The notes beneath the pieces are model-generated. The model was not told the DNA's origin and ran no database searches. It was given only the letters and a program-made list of their open reading frames with translations. DNA of 64,000 bases from Propionibacteriaceae bacterium (GTDB lineage: Bacteria > Actinomycetota > Actinomycetes > Propionibacteriales > Propionibacteriaceae). Below, in pieces: positions 45,334 to 53,740 of the stretch. The stretch lies in the NCBI GenBank assembly GCA_031265875.1, contig JAISCA010000007.1:124001-188000 (forward strand), written 5' to 3'. Position numbers and translations under genes: made by a program. Position 1 is the first letter of the stretch. The number at the start of each line of letters is the position of its first letter.

Positions 45334-46260
45334 TCAGAGGACCTGCCATTGCACCGTCACGACGCCTTGGCGGGTGTCGGCGATCTGACGGAAGGCGCCC
45401 TCGGCCAGGTCGAGGCAGCGCCCCTCGATGAAGGGGCCGCGGTCATTGATGCGCACCACCACGGACAGGCCGTTGGCCGGGTTGGTGACCAGGACGCGGG
45501 TGTTGAAGGGCAGGGTGCGGTGAGCGGCGGTCAAGCCCTGGGGGTTGAAGGCCTCGCCGTTGGCCGTCACCTTGCCTTGGTTGTAGTACGAGGCCCGGCA
45601 ACTGTTGACCGGCGTGGTCGGCGGCGGGCTGGCGGGCGGGGGATCGGGTGTGGTCGGCGTGGTCGGCGGGGGCGGCGTGGGGTTGGCCGGCGTGGTCGGG
45701 GCGGCCGGAGGCGCTGAGCTGGTCGGGGCGGTCGGTCGAGCGGGCGTCGTCTGAACCGGCGGCTGGGCGGCCGGCTCGGTGGGTTGCTTGGCCGCTTCGA
45801 CCACGGCCGCCGGGTCGGCCGGCTGCTCGCTGGGTTGGTCCGAGTCGGCGCCGGGCTGGTCCAATCCGGGGGCCACCGGGCCCAGGACGGCGTACACCGA
45901 TGGTCCGAAAGTCGGCTCGGCGCAGTCAGGGAGGGCCGGCACGAAGCCGGTCCGGCTGGGTGCGGCTGGCTCCGAGGCGGTGGTCGGCTTGGTCGACGCG
46001 GGCCGGTCGATCACCACCACGAGGCTGCCGCTGACCGATTGTTCGACGGAGGGACGGACTGAGTCGCCCGGCGCCAAAGAGACCTTGGCCCAGGCCAAGG
46101 CGTCGCCGACCTGGCCGCCCCACATGGTGATGACAGTGACCTGGCCGTGGTCGACGATGAGGACGTCGTGGCCGGCCTCTTGGACCAGGCCGATCAAACC
46201 GACGCTCAGGCCGCCCACCAAAGCGCTGGCCGTGATCGACACCGCCAAGCGTGAACCCAT
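45334..46260 (-). CDS. secreted DUF348-RlpA-like protein 2
   Basis: 308 residues from ATG 46260, a paralogue of the next gene with the same order: signal-anchor (ITASALVGGLSVGLIGLV), DUF348-like module (VLIVDHGQVTVITMWGGQVGDALAW), a shorter Pro/Thr/Ala linker, and the RlpA-like barrel RASYYNQGKVTANGEAFNPQ, LPFNTRVLVTNPANG and VVRINDRGPFIEGRCLDLAEGAF. The barrel aspartate in NDRG is conserved. The upstream extension of the frame has no similarity, and the chosen start has GGAGG-like bases nearby. Predicted to act in the cell wall at division sites, by analogy with RlpA. Confidence 0.85.
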   Translation of the reverse strand: MGSRLAVSITASALVGGLSVGLIGLVQEAGHDVLIVDHGQVTVITMWGGQVGDALAWAKVSLAPGDSVRPSVEQSVSGSLVVVIDRPASTKPTTASEPAAPSRTGFVPALPDCAEPTFGPSVYAVLGPVAPGLDQPGADSDQPSEQPADPAAVVEAAKQPTEPAAQPPVQTTPARPTAPTSSAPPAAPTTPANPTPPPPTTPTTPDPPPASPPPTTPVNSCRASYYNQGKVTANGEAFNPQGLTAAHRTLPFNTRVLVTNPANGLSVVVRINDRGPFIEGRCLDLAEGAFRQIADTRQGVVTVQWQVL

Positions 46261-46453
46261 GGTCGCCTCCGACTCCGTCGGACCCTCTGCGGCGCGACCT
46301 CCGACGCGCCGGCTCCATCTGGATCCGTTCCTGACAACGAACTGCTGACGTTCAGGACAGTAGCCAGGCCGGTGGGGCAGGGTCCAGGAATTCGGTCCGA
46401 CCTCCACTTGACCTTGACGGTTGTCCCGGCGGCCCTGCGGGCGTCGTACGGGC

Positions 46454-47599
46454 TCAGTACCAACCCCGGGACTGGAAGAAGGCCCAGGCCTGACAGGGGC
46501 TGCCGTAGCGGCCGGCGATGTAGTTCAGGCCCCAGGTGATCTGCGTGGCCGGGTTGGTCCGCCAGTCGTCGCCGACCTGGGCCATCTTGGAGCCGGGCAG
46601 GGCCTGGGGAATCCCGTAAGCGCCTGAGGAGGCGTTGCTGGCGTTGACCCGCCAGCCGGACTCACGGTTCCACAGGTCGACCAGGCAAATGAATTGGTCG
46701 CCGTCCCAACCCCGTCCCAGCAGCTGTTGGTAGGCCAAGGCCTGGGCGCTGCCGGGGGTGGCGCTGGCCGGCAGCCGGCTGCCCCGCCGTTCGACCTGCT
46801 CGACCACCGATCGCAGGAGCTGTTCGGAGGTGACCTGGCTGGAGACTAACTGGCCGTCGTGGTAGACCTCGACCACGGTCTCCAGCTTGAGTCCGGCCGA
46901 GCCCGGTTGGACGATCTGGCTCTGCCCCAATTCCAAGTCGGGGGCGTCCTGGTAAGTGACGGCGAAGGGCAATTCGATCTGACGGGTGAAGGTTTGGGCC
47001 TCGACCCGGACCAGGCTGACGGCGGTGCCGTGGTCGAGGCGCTCGGTCAGGCCGGGGGTGACCAGGTCGTCCTCGTCCCAGCGCAGACCCGCCGCCGCCA
47101 GGGCGTCCGCCACGGTGCCGCGAGCGCGCAAGGTCAGATCGGCGCCGTCGGCGCTGATGGTGACGTCCTTGCCTGGGTTGATCCAGACGGCTAGACCGGT
47201 CAGAGGGATGGCTTGGTCGCCCGGGTGCGAGATCAGATCTCCATCCGCGCCGTCCAGCCCCAGTTCGACGATCATCTCGGCCACGGTGGTGGCGGTGGTC
47301 CAGTAGATCCCTTCGAAGCCGTCCAGGCTCAGTCGGACCGGCCGGGCGTGGGCGACGCGGATGACGGTGTCGGGCCGGGCCGGGCTGGCCAGGGCCGGCT
47401 CGACCTCGTCCCGGGGGCCCAGCACGACGCCCTGGCCGGCTAGGACCTCGGCCACCGAGGCGTGCAGGACCGACACTTGGGTGGTTTGACCGTCCACCAT
47501 CAAGGTGACCGGCTGGGCCCACACCAACTGGACTCCCAACCCGGTCATGACCAAGCCCGCCGCCAGTCCGCTGGCGGCCAACCAGGCCAATTTGGACAC
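46454..47599 (-). CDS. secreted DUF348-G5 protein with SLT-like lytic domain
   Basis: 381 residues from GTG 47599 (GAAGGGG just upstream; ATG 47644 is the alternative). Signal peptide WLAASGLAAGLVMTGLGVQL, three DUF348 repeats (first QPVTLMVDGQTTQVSVLHAS, last LTLRARGTVADALAAAG), and a G5 domain (FAVTYQDAPDLELGQSQIVQ, ending VVEVYHDGQLVSSQVTSEQL). The C-terminal lysozyme-like domain (VDLWNRESGWRVNASNASSG, YGIPQALPGSKMA and WGLNYIAGRYGSPCQAW) has the catalytic glutamate in NRESGW. The first two parts match RpfB, but the enzyme domain is of the SLT-like type. Role: peptidoglycan remodelling. Confidence 0.88.
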   Translation of the reverse strand: MSKLAWLAASGLAAGLVMTGLGVQLVWAQPVTLMVDGQTTQVSVLHASVAEVLAGQGVVLGPRDEVEPALASPARPDTVIRVAHARPVRLSLDGFEGIYWTTATTVAEMIVELGLDGADGDLISHPGDQAIPLTGLAVWINPGKDVTISADGADLTLRARGTVADALAAAGLRWDEDDLVTPGLTERLDHGTAVSLVRVEAQTFTRQIELPFAVTYQDAPDLELGQSQIVQPGSAGLKLETVVEVYHDGQLVSSQVTSEQLLRSVVEQVERRGSRLPASATPGSAQALAYQQLLGRGWDGDQFICLVDLWNRESGWRVNASNASSGAYGIPQALPGSKMAQVGDDWRTNPATQITWGLNYIAGRYGSPCQAWAFFQSRGWY

Positions 47600-47657
47600 G
47601 CGAGCCCCTTCAGACGCGGCCCTGGGGGCGGAGCCAGACAACATATACAGGTTCAGC

Positions 47658-47706
47658 TTATGACACGATTGAGGCGAGCGTCGAACGCCGGCGTTCGGTC
47701 CGAGCC
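47658..47706 (+). repeat. R1 structured repeat, copy D (truncated)
   Basis: TATGACACGATTGAGGCG followed by the perfect palindrome CGAACGCCGGCGTTCG, then the similarity stops. Truncated at the side of the AAA ATPase gene, which suggests that the ATPase segment inserted next to or into the repeat. Confidence 0.65.
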
Positions 47707-47794
47707 AGGCACGCCCTCATCCAGGATCGCCGGGCGCGGTCTCGCTCACCTGCGACTTCCTGTGGATTGAGCCGTCCTGCGGTGGACAGAGTTC

Positions 47795-47846
47795 AGCGTT
47801 TTATCCGTCTGAAGACAGAACGCTTCTTTGATCCGGATGAAACGCT
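47795..47846. promoter_or_regulatory. inverted repeat before the AAA ATPase gene
   Basis: AGCGTTTTATCCG (47795-47807) and CGGATGAAACGCT (47834-47846) form a 13-bp inverted repeat with one mismatch and a 26-base spacer. It sits 12 bp before the ATPase ATG, in a stretch of lower GC. Candidate operator or promoter region. Confidence 0.45.
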
Positions 47847-47857
47847 AGAGTGGAAGC

Positions 47858-49118
47858 ATGGCGAATCACCAAGTGGCGCGCAACATCAGCCCCGTCGCGA
47901 CCGAAGCCTTGGACTATTTCCCGGTTGTGAGCATTCAAGGCGTGCGGCGGGCTGGGAAATGCCACCCTGGCGCAGGCGCTCGTCGGTGGACGGGACCACA
48001 CGGTCGTCACCTTGGACGATGACGAGGTCCGCCTGGCCGCGACCCGCGACCCTAACCTGCTGCTGGAACCCGCGAGGGCCGGCCAGACGATGGTCATAGA
48101 CGAGATCCAACGCGTGCCTAACTTGGTGTTAGCTGTGAAATCCATTGTGGACAGAGACAAGCGTCCGGGAGCGTTCGTGTTGACCGGCTCCTCCGACTTT
48201 CTGCGGCTGCCTGGCATCCCAGACTCGCTGGCCGGCCGGGCTGTCACAATCAGACTGCGCCCCTTCAGTCAGGGCGAGCTGAACGGGCGGAAGGATGACT
48301 TCGTAACCCGCGTCCTCCAAGGGATGGACGGGGCTGGCGAGTACAGGTCGGAGGTCGCGCGCGAGGACTACTTGACCAGAGCCTGGGCGGGCGGCTACCC
48401 AGAGGCGCTGAACCTCAAAGGCCGCTGGCGTGCCGTCTGGTTGGACTCCTACGTGGAGAGAATGACGTCCAGGGACGCTCAGTCAGTCTCCGAACGGGTG
48501 TCTGCCGAGAGACTCCGAGCGGTTCTTCGCCTGCTGGCCGCCAACCAGGCGGGCGAGTTGGTCAAAGCTCGACTGGCAGTCGACGCCGGCATCTCCAACC
48601 AGTCCGTCACCACCTGCGTCGACACGTTGAGAACCCTCTTCCTGCTTGAGACTGTCCCGCCGTTCAGCGCGAACCTGACTAAGCGTGAGGTCGGACGCGC
48701 TAAGGCGCTCATCGCCGATCCGGGCCTAGCGTCGTACCTGGCCAGAGTGAGCCTTCCCCAACTCCTCGGGGACATCGGAGGCGACTGGGCGGGGCACTGC
48801 TTAGAAGGGTTCGTGGGGACAGAACTGCTCAAACAGCGATCCTGGTCCGACACCCGCTGGAACCTGGCGCACTACCGGGACAGAAACAAGCTTGAGGTGG
48901 ACCTTGTAGTCGAGTTGGAGGACGACCGGGTGATTCTCATCGAGGTGAAATCCTCCACCACCTACCGGGCCGAAGACTTCTCGGGAATCGAACGGCTCGC
49001 CTTCATGCTGGGCGAGCGGCTGGCGGCCGGAATCGTCCTCAACACATCGCGCCACGGATGGAGATACAGCGAGAAGCTTGTCGGGCTGCCTATCTCCGTG
49101 CTCTGGCAGACGTGGTGA
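47858..49118 (+). pseudogene. AAA ATPase with DUF4143 C-terminus, frameshifted in Walker A
   Basis: The gene begins MANHQVARNISPVATEALDY and runs into VVSIQGVRRAGK. At 47960-47962 one extra base breaks the expected GKSTLAQAL (Walker A); the second frame carries on with TLAQALVGGRDHTVVTLDDD. The downstream frame (open to 49118) shows MVIDEIQRVPNLVLAV (Walker B), VLTGSSDFLRL, then the DUF4143 part with VDAGISNQSVTTCVDTLRTL and RNKLEVDLVVELEDDRVILIEVKSS, a nuclease-like ending. Rejoined length is about 420 residues, normal for this family of archaeal-type ATPases. The function is unknown; they are often mobile. A sequencing error or a programmed frameshift cannot be ruled out. Confidence 0.75.
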
Positions 49119-49136
49119 CGGCGGCGTCCGCCCGGC

Positions 49137-50216
49137 TCAGAGCAGGCCGAGCCGGCGGGCGCAGCCGGGCCACTGGCCCCAGCCGGAACGGGCTTGCAGG
49201 ATCTGGGCCCGGTAGGTCTGCTCCTCGGCCGAGGCGTCGGAGGGCAGGCCAGAGCCGCCGACCCCCTGCCAAGTGCGCAGAGAGAATTGGTACAGCCCGT
49301 AGTAGCCGTTGCCGGTGTTGGTCCTGGGGTTGCCGCCCGACTCGCACTTGGCCAAGGCCGCCCAGACTCCGTCGAGGGAGACCGGCGGCGGGGCCTGGGT
49401 GCCGCGCAGGGCGGTCTGGGCGACCGGCGGACGGGTGGTGCTCTGGGCGGTCACGACCTCGCTCACCAGCTGCCCGTCATGGAAGGTCTGCAGGATCTCT
49501 TGGGTGGCCAGCCCGGTCTGGCCCCGGCTGACGACGCGGGTCTGGCCCCGGTACAGGCTGTCGTCGTCTTGGTACTCGGTGTCGAAGGGGAGGTCGGTCT
49601 GGCGGCTGGTGGCGCGGACCTCGACCCGGACCAGGGTGATGGCCAGACCGAAGTCGAGCCGTTCGGTCGGGTCCGGAGTGATCAGATCGTCCTCGTCCCA
49701 GTTCAAATCGGCTTGCAGCAAGGCGTCGGCCACCGTGCCGTGGGCGCGCAGGGTCCAGACGGCGCCGTCGGCCGTGACTGAGACCTGCTGGCCGGGGTCG
49801 ACGATCAAGGTCAGGCCCTCCAAAGGCACGGCGGCGTCGGGGTCGTGCGAGGTCTTGATCTGATCGACGATCAGGCCCAACTCGGCCAGGACCCCGCCCA
49901 CCGTGGTCGAGACGGTCCAGTGACGGCCCTGTCGTCCATCCAGCACCAGGTCGATCGGCCGGGCTCGTTGGACCGTGATGACGGAGCCGTCCCGCACCGG
50001 AGTGGCCACGGGCGGGGAGACCTGGTCGTGCGGCCCGAGGGCGATGCCTTGGGCGGCCAGGACTTCGGCCACGTTGGCCTGGATCACGGTCACGGTGGTC
50101 GGATCCCCGTCCACCGTCAGAGTGACCGTCTTGGCGAAGACCAAGTTGATCCCGACGACAGCCAGGACCAGCCCCATCAGCAGGCCGGCTCCAGCCAAGG
50201 AGAATTTCGTCAGCAC
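49137..50216 (-). CDS. resuscitation-promoting factor (RpfB-like)
   Basis: Secreted muralytic enzyme that wakes dormant cells. 359 residues. Signal-anchor (LLMGLVLAVVGINLVF), three DUF348 repeats (KTVTLTVDGDPTTVTVIQAN, the middle one RPIDLVLDGRQGRHWTVSTT, and WTLRAHGTVADALLQADLNW), a G5 domain (LPFDTEYQDDDSLYRGQT, ending HDGQLVSEV), and a C-terminal Rpf catalytic domain: VWAALAKCESGGNPRTNTGN with the catalytic glutamate in CESGG, YYGLYQFSLRTWQGVGG, and two cysteines (CESGG and WPGCARRLGLL). GTG start. It is the classical RpfB architecture. The gene is convergent with the frameshifted ATPase. Confidence 0.92.
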   Translation of the reverse strand: MLTKFSLAGAGLLMGLVLAVVGINLVFAKTVTLTVDGDPTTVTVIQANVAEVLAAQGIALGPHDQVSPPVATPVRDGSVITVQRARPIDLVLDGRQGRHWTVSTTVGGVLAELGLIVDQIKTSHDPDAAVPLEGLTLIVDPGQQVSVTADGAVWTLRAHGTVADALLQADLNWDEDDLITPDPTERLDFGLAITLVRVEVRATSRQTDLPFDTEYQDDDSLYRGQTRVVSRGQTGLATQEILQTFHDGQLVSEVVTAQSTTRPPVAQTALRGTQAPPPVSLDGVWAALAKCESGGNPRTNTGNGYYGLYQFSLRTWQGVGGSGLPSDASAEEQTYRAQILQARSGWGQWPGCARRLGLL

Positions 50217-50334
50217 CGATTAGACCTCTTTGCTCGTTTGCTCGTCGAAGCGGGCGGTGAACCCTTACGATCGCCAGAGCTTACCAAATCCTGAAGAAAC
50301 GCCAAAGAAATTCTGAGAATCAACTGCCAGTAGG

Positions 50335-50460
50335 CGCGTAGGGGACGCCCTTCGTAACCTGTCGCTCGCGTCTGTCCCCGTCGCCGAACGACGACTTACG
50401 ACCTGCGATCCGCCGGTGGGATGGTCGCAACCGCTCTGTCGGGCGGTCCTCCGCCGGCCG
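50335..50460. repeat. R3 repeat, copy c (dnaB-rpfB gap)
   Basis: Reads CGTCTGTCCC, hairpin GTCGCCGAACGACGAC, GACTTACGACC, GATCCGCCGGTGGGATGG, GTCGCAACCGCTCTGTCGGG. It aligns with the copy at 56.5 kb over about 80 bp (TCTGTCCC, hairpin, ACTTACGACC, CGCCGG, GTCGCAACCG). Between the dnaB stop and the rpfB start nothing else is apparent. Confidence 0.6.
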
Positions 50461-50473
50461 GAGCCGGGCCGGG

Positions 50474-51874
50474 TCAGTACGAGTTGGGGCCGGCGCCGTT
50501 GAACTGGTCCTCGGGGTTGTTGGCGAAGCAGGATAGGTGGCCTTGGAAGAGGAGGTGGATGGTCTTGGTCTCGCCGTTGCGGTGTTTGGCCACGATCAGT
50601 TCGGCTTCGCCGTCGTGTTTGCTGGAGTCGCGTTCGTAGACGTCGTCGCGGTGCAGCAGGATGACGATGTCGGCGTCTTGCTCGAGGGATCCGGATTCGC
50701 GCAGGTCGCTCAGCAGGGGTCTCTTGTCGGACCGGGCCTCGTTGGCCCGGTTGAGCTGGGACAGGGCCACCACGGGCACGTCGAGCTCTTTGGCCAGGAG
50801 TTTGATCTGGCGGGAGAACTCGGAGACCTCGACCTGGCGGGATTCGACTCGTTTGCCCGAGGTCATCAGTTGGATGTAGTCGATCACGATCAGTTTGAGG
50901 TCGTGGCGCTGTTTCAGGCGGCGGGCCTTGGCCCGGATCTCCATCATGGTCAGGTTGGGGGAGTCGTCGATGAAGAGGGGGGCGCCGGAGAGGCGGCCGG
51001 TGATGGCGGAGAGGCGGTCCCAGGCGTCGTCCAGTTGGCCGGTCCTGATGGCTTGGAGGTTGACGCCGGTCTCGGCCGAGAGGAGCCGCATCATGATCTC
51101 CATCGAGCTCATCTCCAAGGAGAAGACGGCGGTGGCGAGGCGGTTCTGGATGGCGGCGGCGCGGGCCAGGTCGAGGGCCAGGGTGGATTTGCCGACGGCC
51201 GGGCGGGCGGCCACGATGACCATCTGGCCGGGGTGGAGGCCGTTGGTCAGCTCGTCCAATTTGGCGAAGCCGGTCGGCACGCCGGCCAGGCGGCCGCCGT
51301 GGGAGGCGCGGGCGTCCATCTCGTCCCAGGCGGCCTGGAAGAGTTCGGAGATTTTCTTGTAGTCCTCCGAGCGGGAGGTGTCGGAGACTTCGTAGACGGC
51401 TTGCTGGGAGCGGTCGACGACGTCTTCGATGTCGCCGGAGCCGGAGTAGGCCAGTTGGGAGATCTTGAGGGCGGCTTCGACCAGGCGGCGCAGGATGGCC
51501 TTCTCGTGCACGATCTCGGCGTAGTAGGCGGCGTTGGCGGCGATGGCGACGGAGGAGAGCAGGTCGTGGATGTAGACGTGGCCGCCGACGCGGCCGATCT
51601 CGCCCTGTTTGGTCAGTTCGGCGGCGACGGTGATGGGGTCGGCCGGGTCGCCCCGGCCGTAGAGGTCGAGGATGCGGTCGAAGATCAGTTCGTGGGCCGG
51701 TTTGTAGAAGTCGGCTCCGCGCACCAACTCGACCACGTTGGCGATGGCGTCCTTGCTCATCATCATGGCGCCCAGGACTGACTGCTCGGCGGCCAAATCC
51801 TGCGGCGGCGTGCGGTCAATGGCCGGGCCGGGGAACTCGGTCAGGTCGCGCGCTTGGGTCACATCATCCTCCAT
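50474..51874 (-). CDS. dnaB: replicative DNA helicase DnaB
   Basis: Hexameric helicase at the replication fork. 466 residues without intein. The N-terminal DnaB domain (DLAAEQSVLGAMMMSKDAIA, then HVYIHDLLSSV) and the RecA-like motor: VIVAARPAVGKSTLALDLA (Walker A), VFSLEMSSMEIMMRLLSAE, LIVIDYIQLM (Walker B), VVALSQLNRANEAR and SGSLEQDADIVILLHRDD (H3/H4). The C-terminus is short. ATG at 51874. Preceded on its promoter side by DnaA-box-like sequences. Confidence 0.95.
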   Translation of the reverse strand: MEDDVTQARDLTEFPGPAIDRTPPQDLAAEQSVLGAMMMSKDAIANVVELVRGADFYKPAHELIFDRILDLYGRGDPADPITVAAELTKQGEIGRVGGHVYIHDLLSSVAIAANAAYYAEIVHEKAILRRLVEAALKISQLAYSGSGDIEDVVDRSQQAVYEVSDTSRSEDYKKISELFQAAWDEMDARASHGGRLAGVPTGFAKLDELTNGLHPGQMVIVAARPAVGKSTLALDLARAAAIQNRLATAVFSLEMSSMEIMMRLLSAETGVNLQAIRTGQLDDAWDRLSAITGRLSGAPLFIDDSPNLTMMEIRAKARRLKQRHDLKLIVIDYIQLMTSGKRVESRQVEVSEFSRQIKLLAKELDVPVVALSQLNRANEARSDKRPLLSDLRESGSLEQDADIVILLHRDDVYERDSSKHDGEAELIVAKHRNGETKTIHLLFQGHLSCFANNPEDQFNGAGPNSY

Positions 51875-51975
51875 CGATGGGTCTTCGACTGGTCACCCTA
51901 GACGGTGGCACTGACACAGATCGACCCATCAAGTGGCTCAGGCTAGCGTCTGCCCTGAAGGCGCCCTCAAGTCGA

Positions 51976-52052
51976 CCGTCCACAGGGCCTGTGGATAACC
52001 TGGGGACGGTCTGGGGACGACCGCGCGAGCTTTCCACAGGGACTGTGGACAA
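51976..52052. promoter_or_regulatory. DnaA-box-like palindromes upstream of dnaB
   Basis: Two hairpins: TCCACAGGGCCTGTGGATAA (51979-51998) contains a perfect DnaA box on the reverse strand (TTATCCACA), and TTCCACAGGGACTGTGGACA (52032-52051) contains TTGTCCACA. They lie about 100-180 bp upstream of the dnaB start. They could regulate dnaB by DnaA or belong to a replication-linked element. The stretch between dnaB and the HMA gene (51875-52444) otherwise shows no gene. Confidence 0.5.
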
Positions 52053-52444
52053 CCTCCTCAGAAATACTCTTCTGATGCGAGAAACACCGGTTTGACAAGG
52101 GGATATGTAAGTCACAGGGCTGTGCGAAAAATCTCTCGGAGTGATTTGTCGCCACTTCGACCTAGCGATTACGCGCCTTTGACAGATCGCTCGGACCGGC
52201 GTATCGGACGGCCGGGCGGGGGAGTTATGCACAGGGCCGGTGATAACGCTTGTGACAATGTGAACTGGTCTGAGGCCGGACCGGGCGGCGGGCGCTCTCC
52301 CTCGCGCCGGGGCGATCGCGGCGGGACTAGGGGAAGAAGGGTGGAGGTCCAACGGGAGCGGGGCTTAGACTGGAGTGACTGTTGTCGCGGCCCGACCCTT
52401 CCCGAACGGTCGCCGTGCCCTCGGCCCGATCCCAAGGAGATAAT

Positions 52445-52657
52445 GTGCTCGCCACCTACAATCTGACCGGCCTGACCTGCCAGCACTGCGTCAATCACGT
52501 CACCGAGGAAGTCTCGGCCCTGGCCGGGGTCGACCGGGTCGAGGTCTCGTTGGAGGCCGGCCGGATGACGGTCGACTCGGCCCAGCCGATCGACTTCGCC
52601 TTGATCGTGGCCGCCGTGGCCGAGGCCGGCGAGGACTACGGGGTCGCCCCGGCCTGA
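52445..52657 (+). CDS. heavy-metal-associated (HMA) domain protein, CopZ-like
   Basis: A 70-residue cytoplasmic metallochaperone. The fold motif GLTCQHCVNHVTEEVSAL carries the CxxC metal-binding pair; the typical VDRVEVSLEAGRMTV strand and C-terminal AEAGEDYGVAP follow. It would bind Cu(I) or another soft metal. No copper ATPase gene is adjacent. GTG 52445 has AAGGAG 8 bases upstream, so the longer upstream frame is unlikely. A GC hairpin (GCCCCGCCCGGGCGGGC, about 52670) follows the stop and may terminate it. Confidence 0.85.
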   Translation: MLATYNLTGLTCQHCVNHVTEEVSALAGVDRVEVSLEAGRMTVDSAQPIDFALIVAAVAEAGEDYGVAPA

Positions 52658-52708
52658 TCCGGGCCAGGGCCCCGCCCGGGCGGGCTTGTCAGACGATCGC
52701 CTTCCGAC

Positions 52709-52726
52709 TAATCTGATATCAGATTA
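52709..52726. promoter_or_regulatory. perfect 18-bp palindrome upstream of the SPFH gene
   Basis: TAATCTGATATCAGATTA is an exact AT-rich palindrome, 22 bp before the SPFH ATG, in otherwise GC-rich DNA. It fits an operator; the small ribbon-helix-helix gene just downstream could encode the binding protein. Confidence 0.6.
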
Positions 52727-52747
52727 AGCGACGCCTCAGGAGGTGCC

Positions 52748-53722
52748 ATGTCTGACCAGACCGCTCCCGGTTCCCCGTCCACCGTCCCGTCCTCGGACCG
52801 TTCCCAAGGCTTGGGTCCGGCCCGGGTCAAGGCCATCACGCACGAACGGAAGGCTTTGTCCGTCAACGGCGGCCTCGGCCTGTTGGTCGGGTTGGCCCTC
52901 TTGGCCGGCGCCATCTATCTGGGCGCCAAAGCCATTCCCCTCTTGATCGACGACAATGGCGGCACCGCCATGCTGATCTGGTCTCTGGTCGGGGTCGTCG
53001 TCATTCCGATCCTGATGTCCGCCACCCTCACCACCGTGGCGCCGGGCGACACCAAGGTGCTGCAATTCCTGGGCAACTACATCGGCACCATCCGTCGCAC
53101 CGGTTTACGTATGGTCGTGCCCTTCAGCAGCCGCCAGCGGGTCTCGATCAAGGTGCGTAACTTCGAGACCCGTGAGTTGAAGGTCAACGACGCCGACGGC
53201 AACCCGATCAACATCGCCGCCATCGTGGTCTGGCAGGTCGACGACACCGCCCAGTCGGTCTTCCAAGTCGAGGACTACCAGAAATTCGTCATGGTCCAGT
53301 CCGAAGCCGCTCTCCGGCACATCGCCAGCATCCACCCCTACGACAACGGCAAGCCGGGCGAGCCCACCCTGCGCGGCTCGACCGACCTGGTGGCTGCCCA
53401 GTTGGCGGCCGAGGTGTCCGAGCGGATCGCCATCGCCGGCCTCAAGGTCATCGAGACGCGCATCTCCTCGCTGGCTTTCGCCCCCGAGATCGCCCAGGCC
53501 ATGCTGCAGCGTCAGCAGGCCGAGGCCGTCTTGGCGGCCCGTTCCCGCATCGTCGAGGGCGCCGTCTCGATGGTCGAATCGGCCCTGGACCGGCTGGAGA
53601 CGGGCGGCGTCGTGGTGTTGGACGAGGAGCGCAAGGCGGCCATGATCTCCAATCTGCTGGTCGTGCTCTGCTCCGATTCCCGGGCCACCCCGGTCGTCAA
53701 CACCGGATCGCTCTACACCTGA
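52748..53722 (+). CDS. SPFH (band 7/prohibitin-like) membrane protein
   Basis: A 324-residue protein: two transmembrane helices (GGLGLLVGLALLAGAIYLGA and LIWSLVGVVVIPILMSATL), then the SPFH domain VAPGDTKVLQFLGNYIGTIR, GLRMVVPFSSRQRVSIKVR, VNDADGNPINIAAIVVWQVDD and AEVSERIAIAGLKVIETRISSLAFAPEIAQAMLQRQQAEAV (first 20 residues matter), and a helix tail. SPFH proteins build membrane scaffolds/microdomains. The next gene, a small RHH regulator, begins 18 bp later. This pairing is recurrent in actinobacteria, with unknown purpose. Confidence 0.88.
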   Translation: MSDQTAPGSPSTVPSSDRSQGLGPARVKAITHERKALSVNGGLGLLVGLALLAGAIYLGAKAIPLLIDDNGGTAMLIWSLVGVVVIPILMSATLTTVAPGDTKVLQFLGNYIGTIRRTGLRMVVPFSSRQRVSIKVRNFETRELKVNDADGNPINIAAIVVWQVDDTAQSVFQVEDYQKFVMVQSEAALRHIASIHPYDNGKPGEPTLRGSTDLVAAQLAAEVSERIAIAGLKVIETRISSLAFAPEIAQAMLQRQQAEAVLAARSRIVEGAVSMVESALDRLETGGVVVLDEERKAAMISNLLVVLCSDSRATPVVNTGSLYT

Positions 53723-53740
53723 CGGTTGACCGTCTCGATC

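Noticed and set aside
51976..52052. chromosomal origin
   Set aside because: Only two good DnaA boxes and no dnaA/dnaN nearby; called a regulatory site instead.
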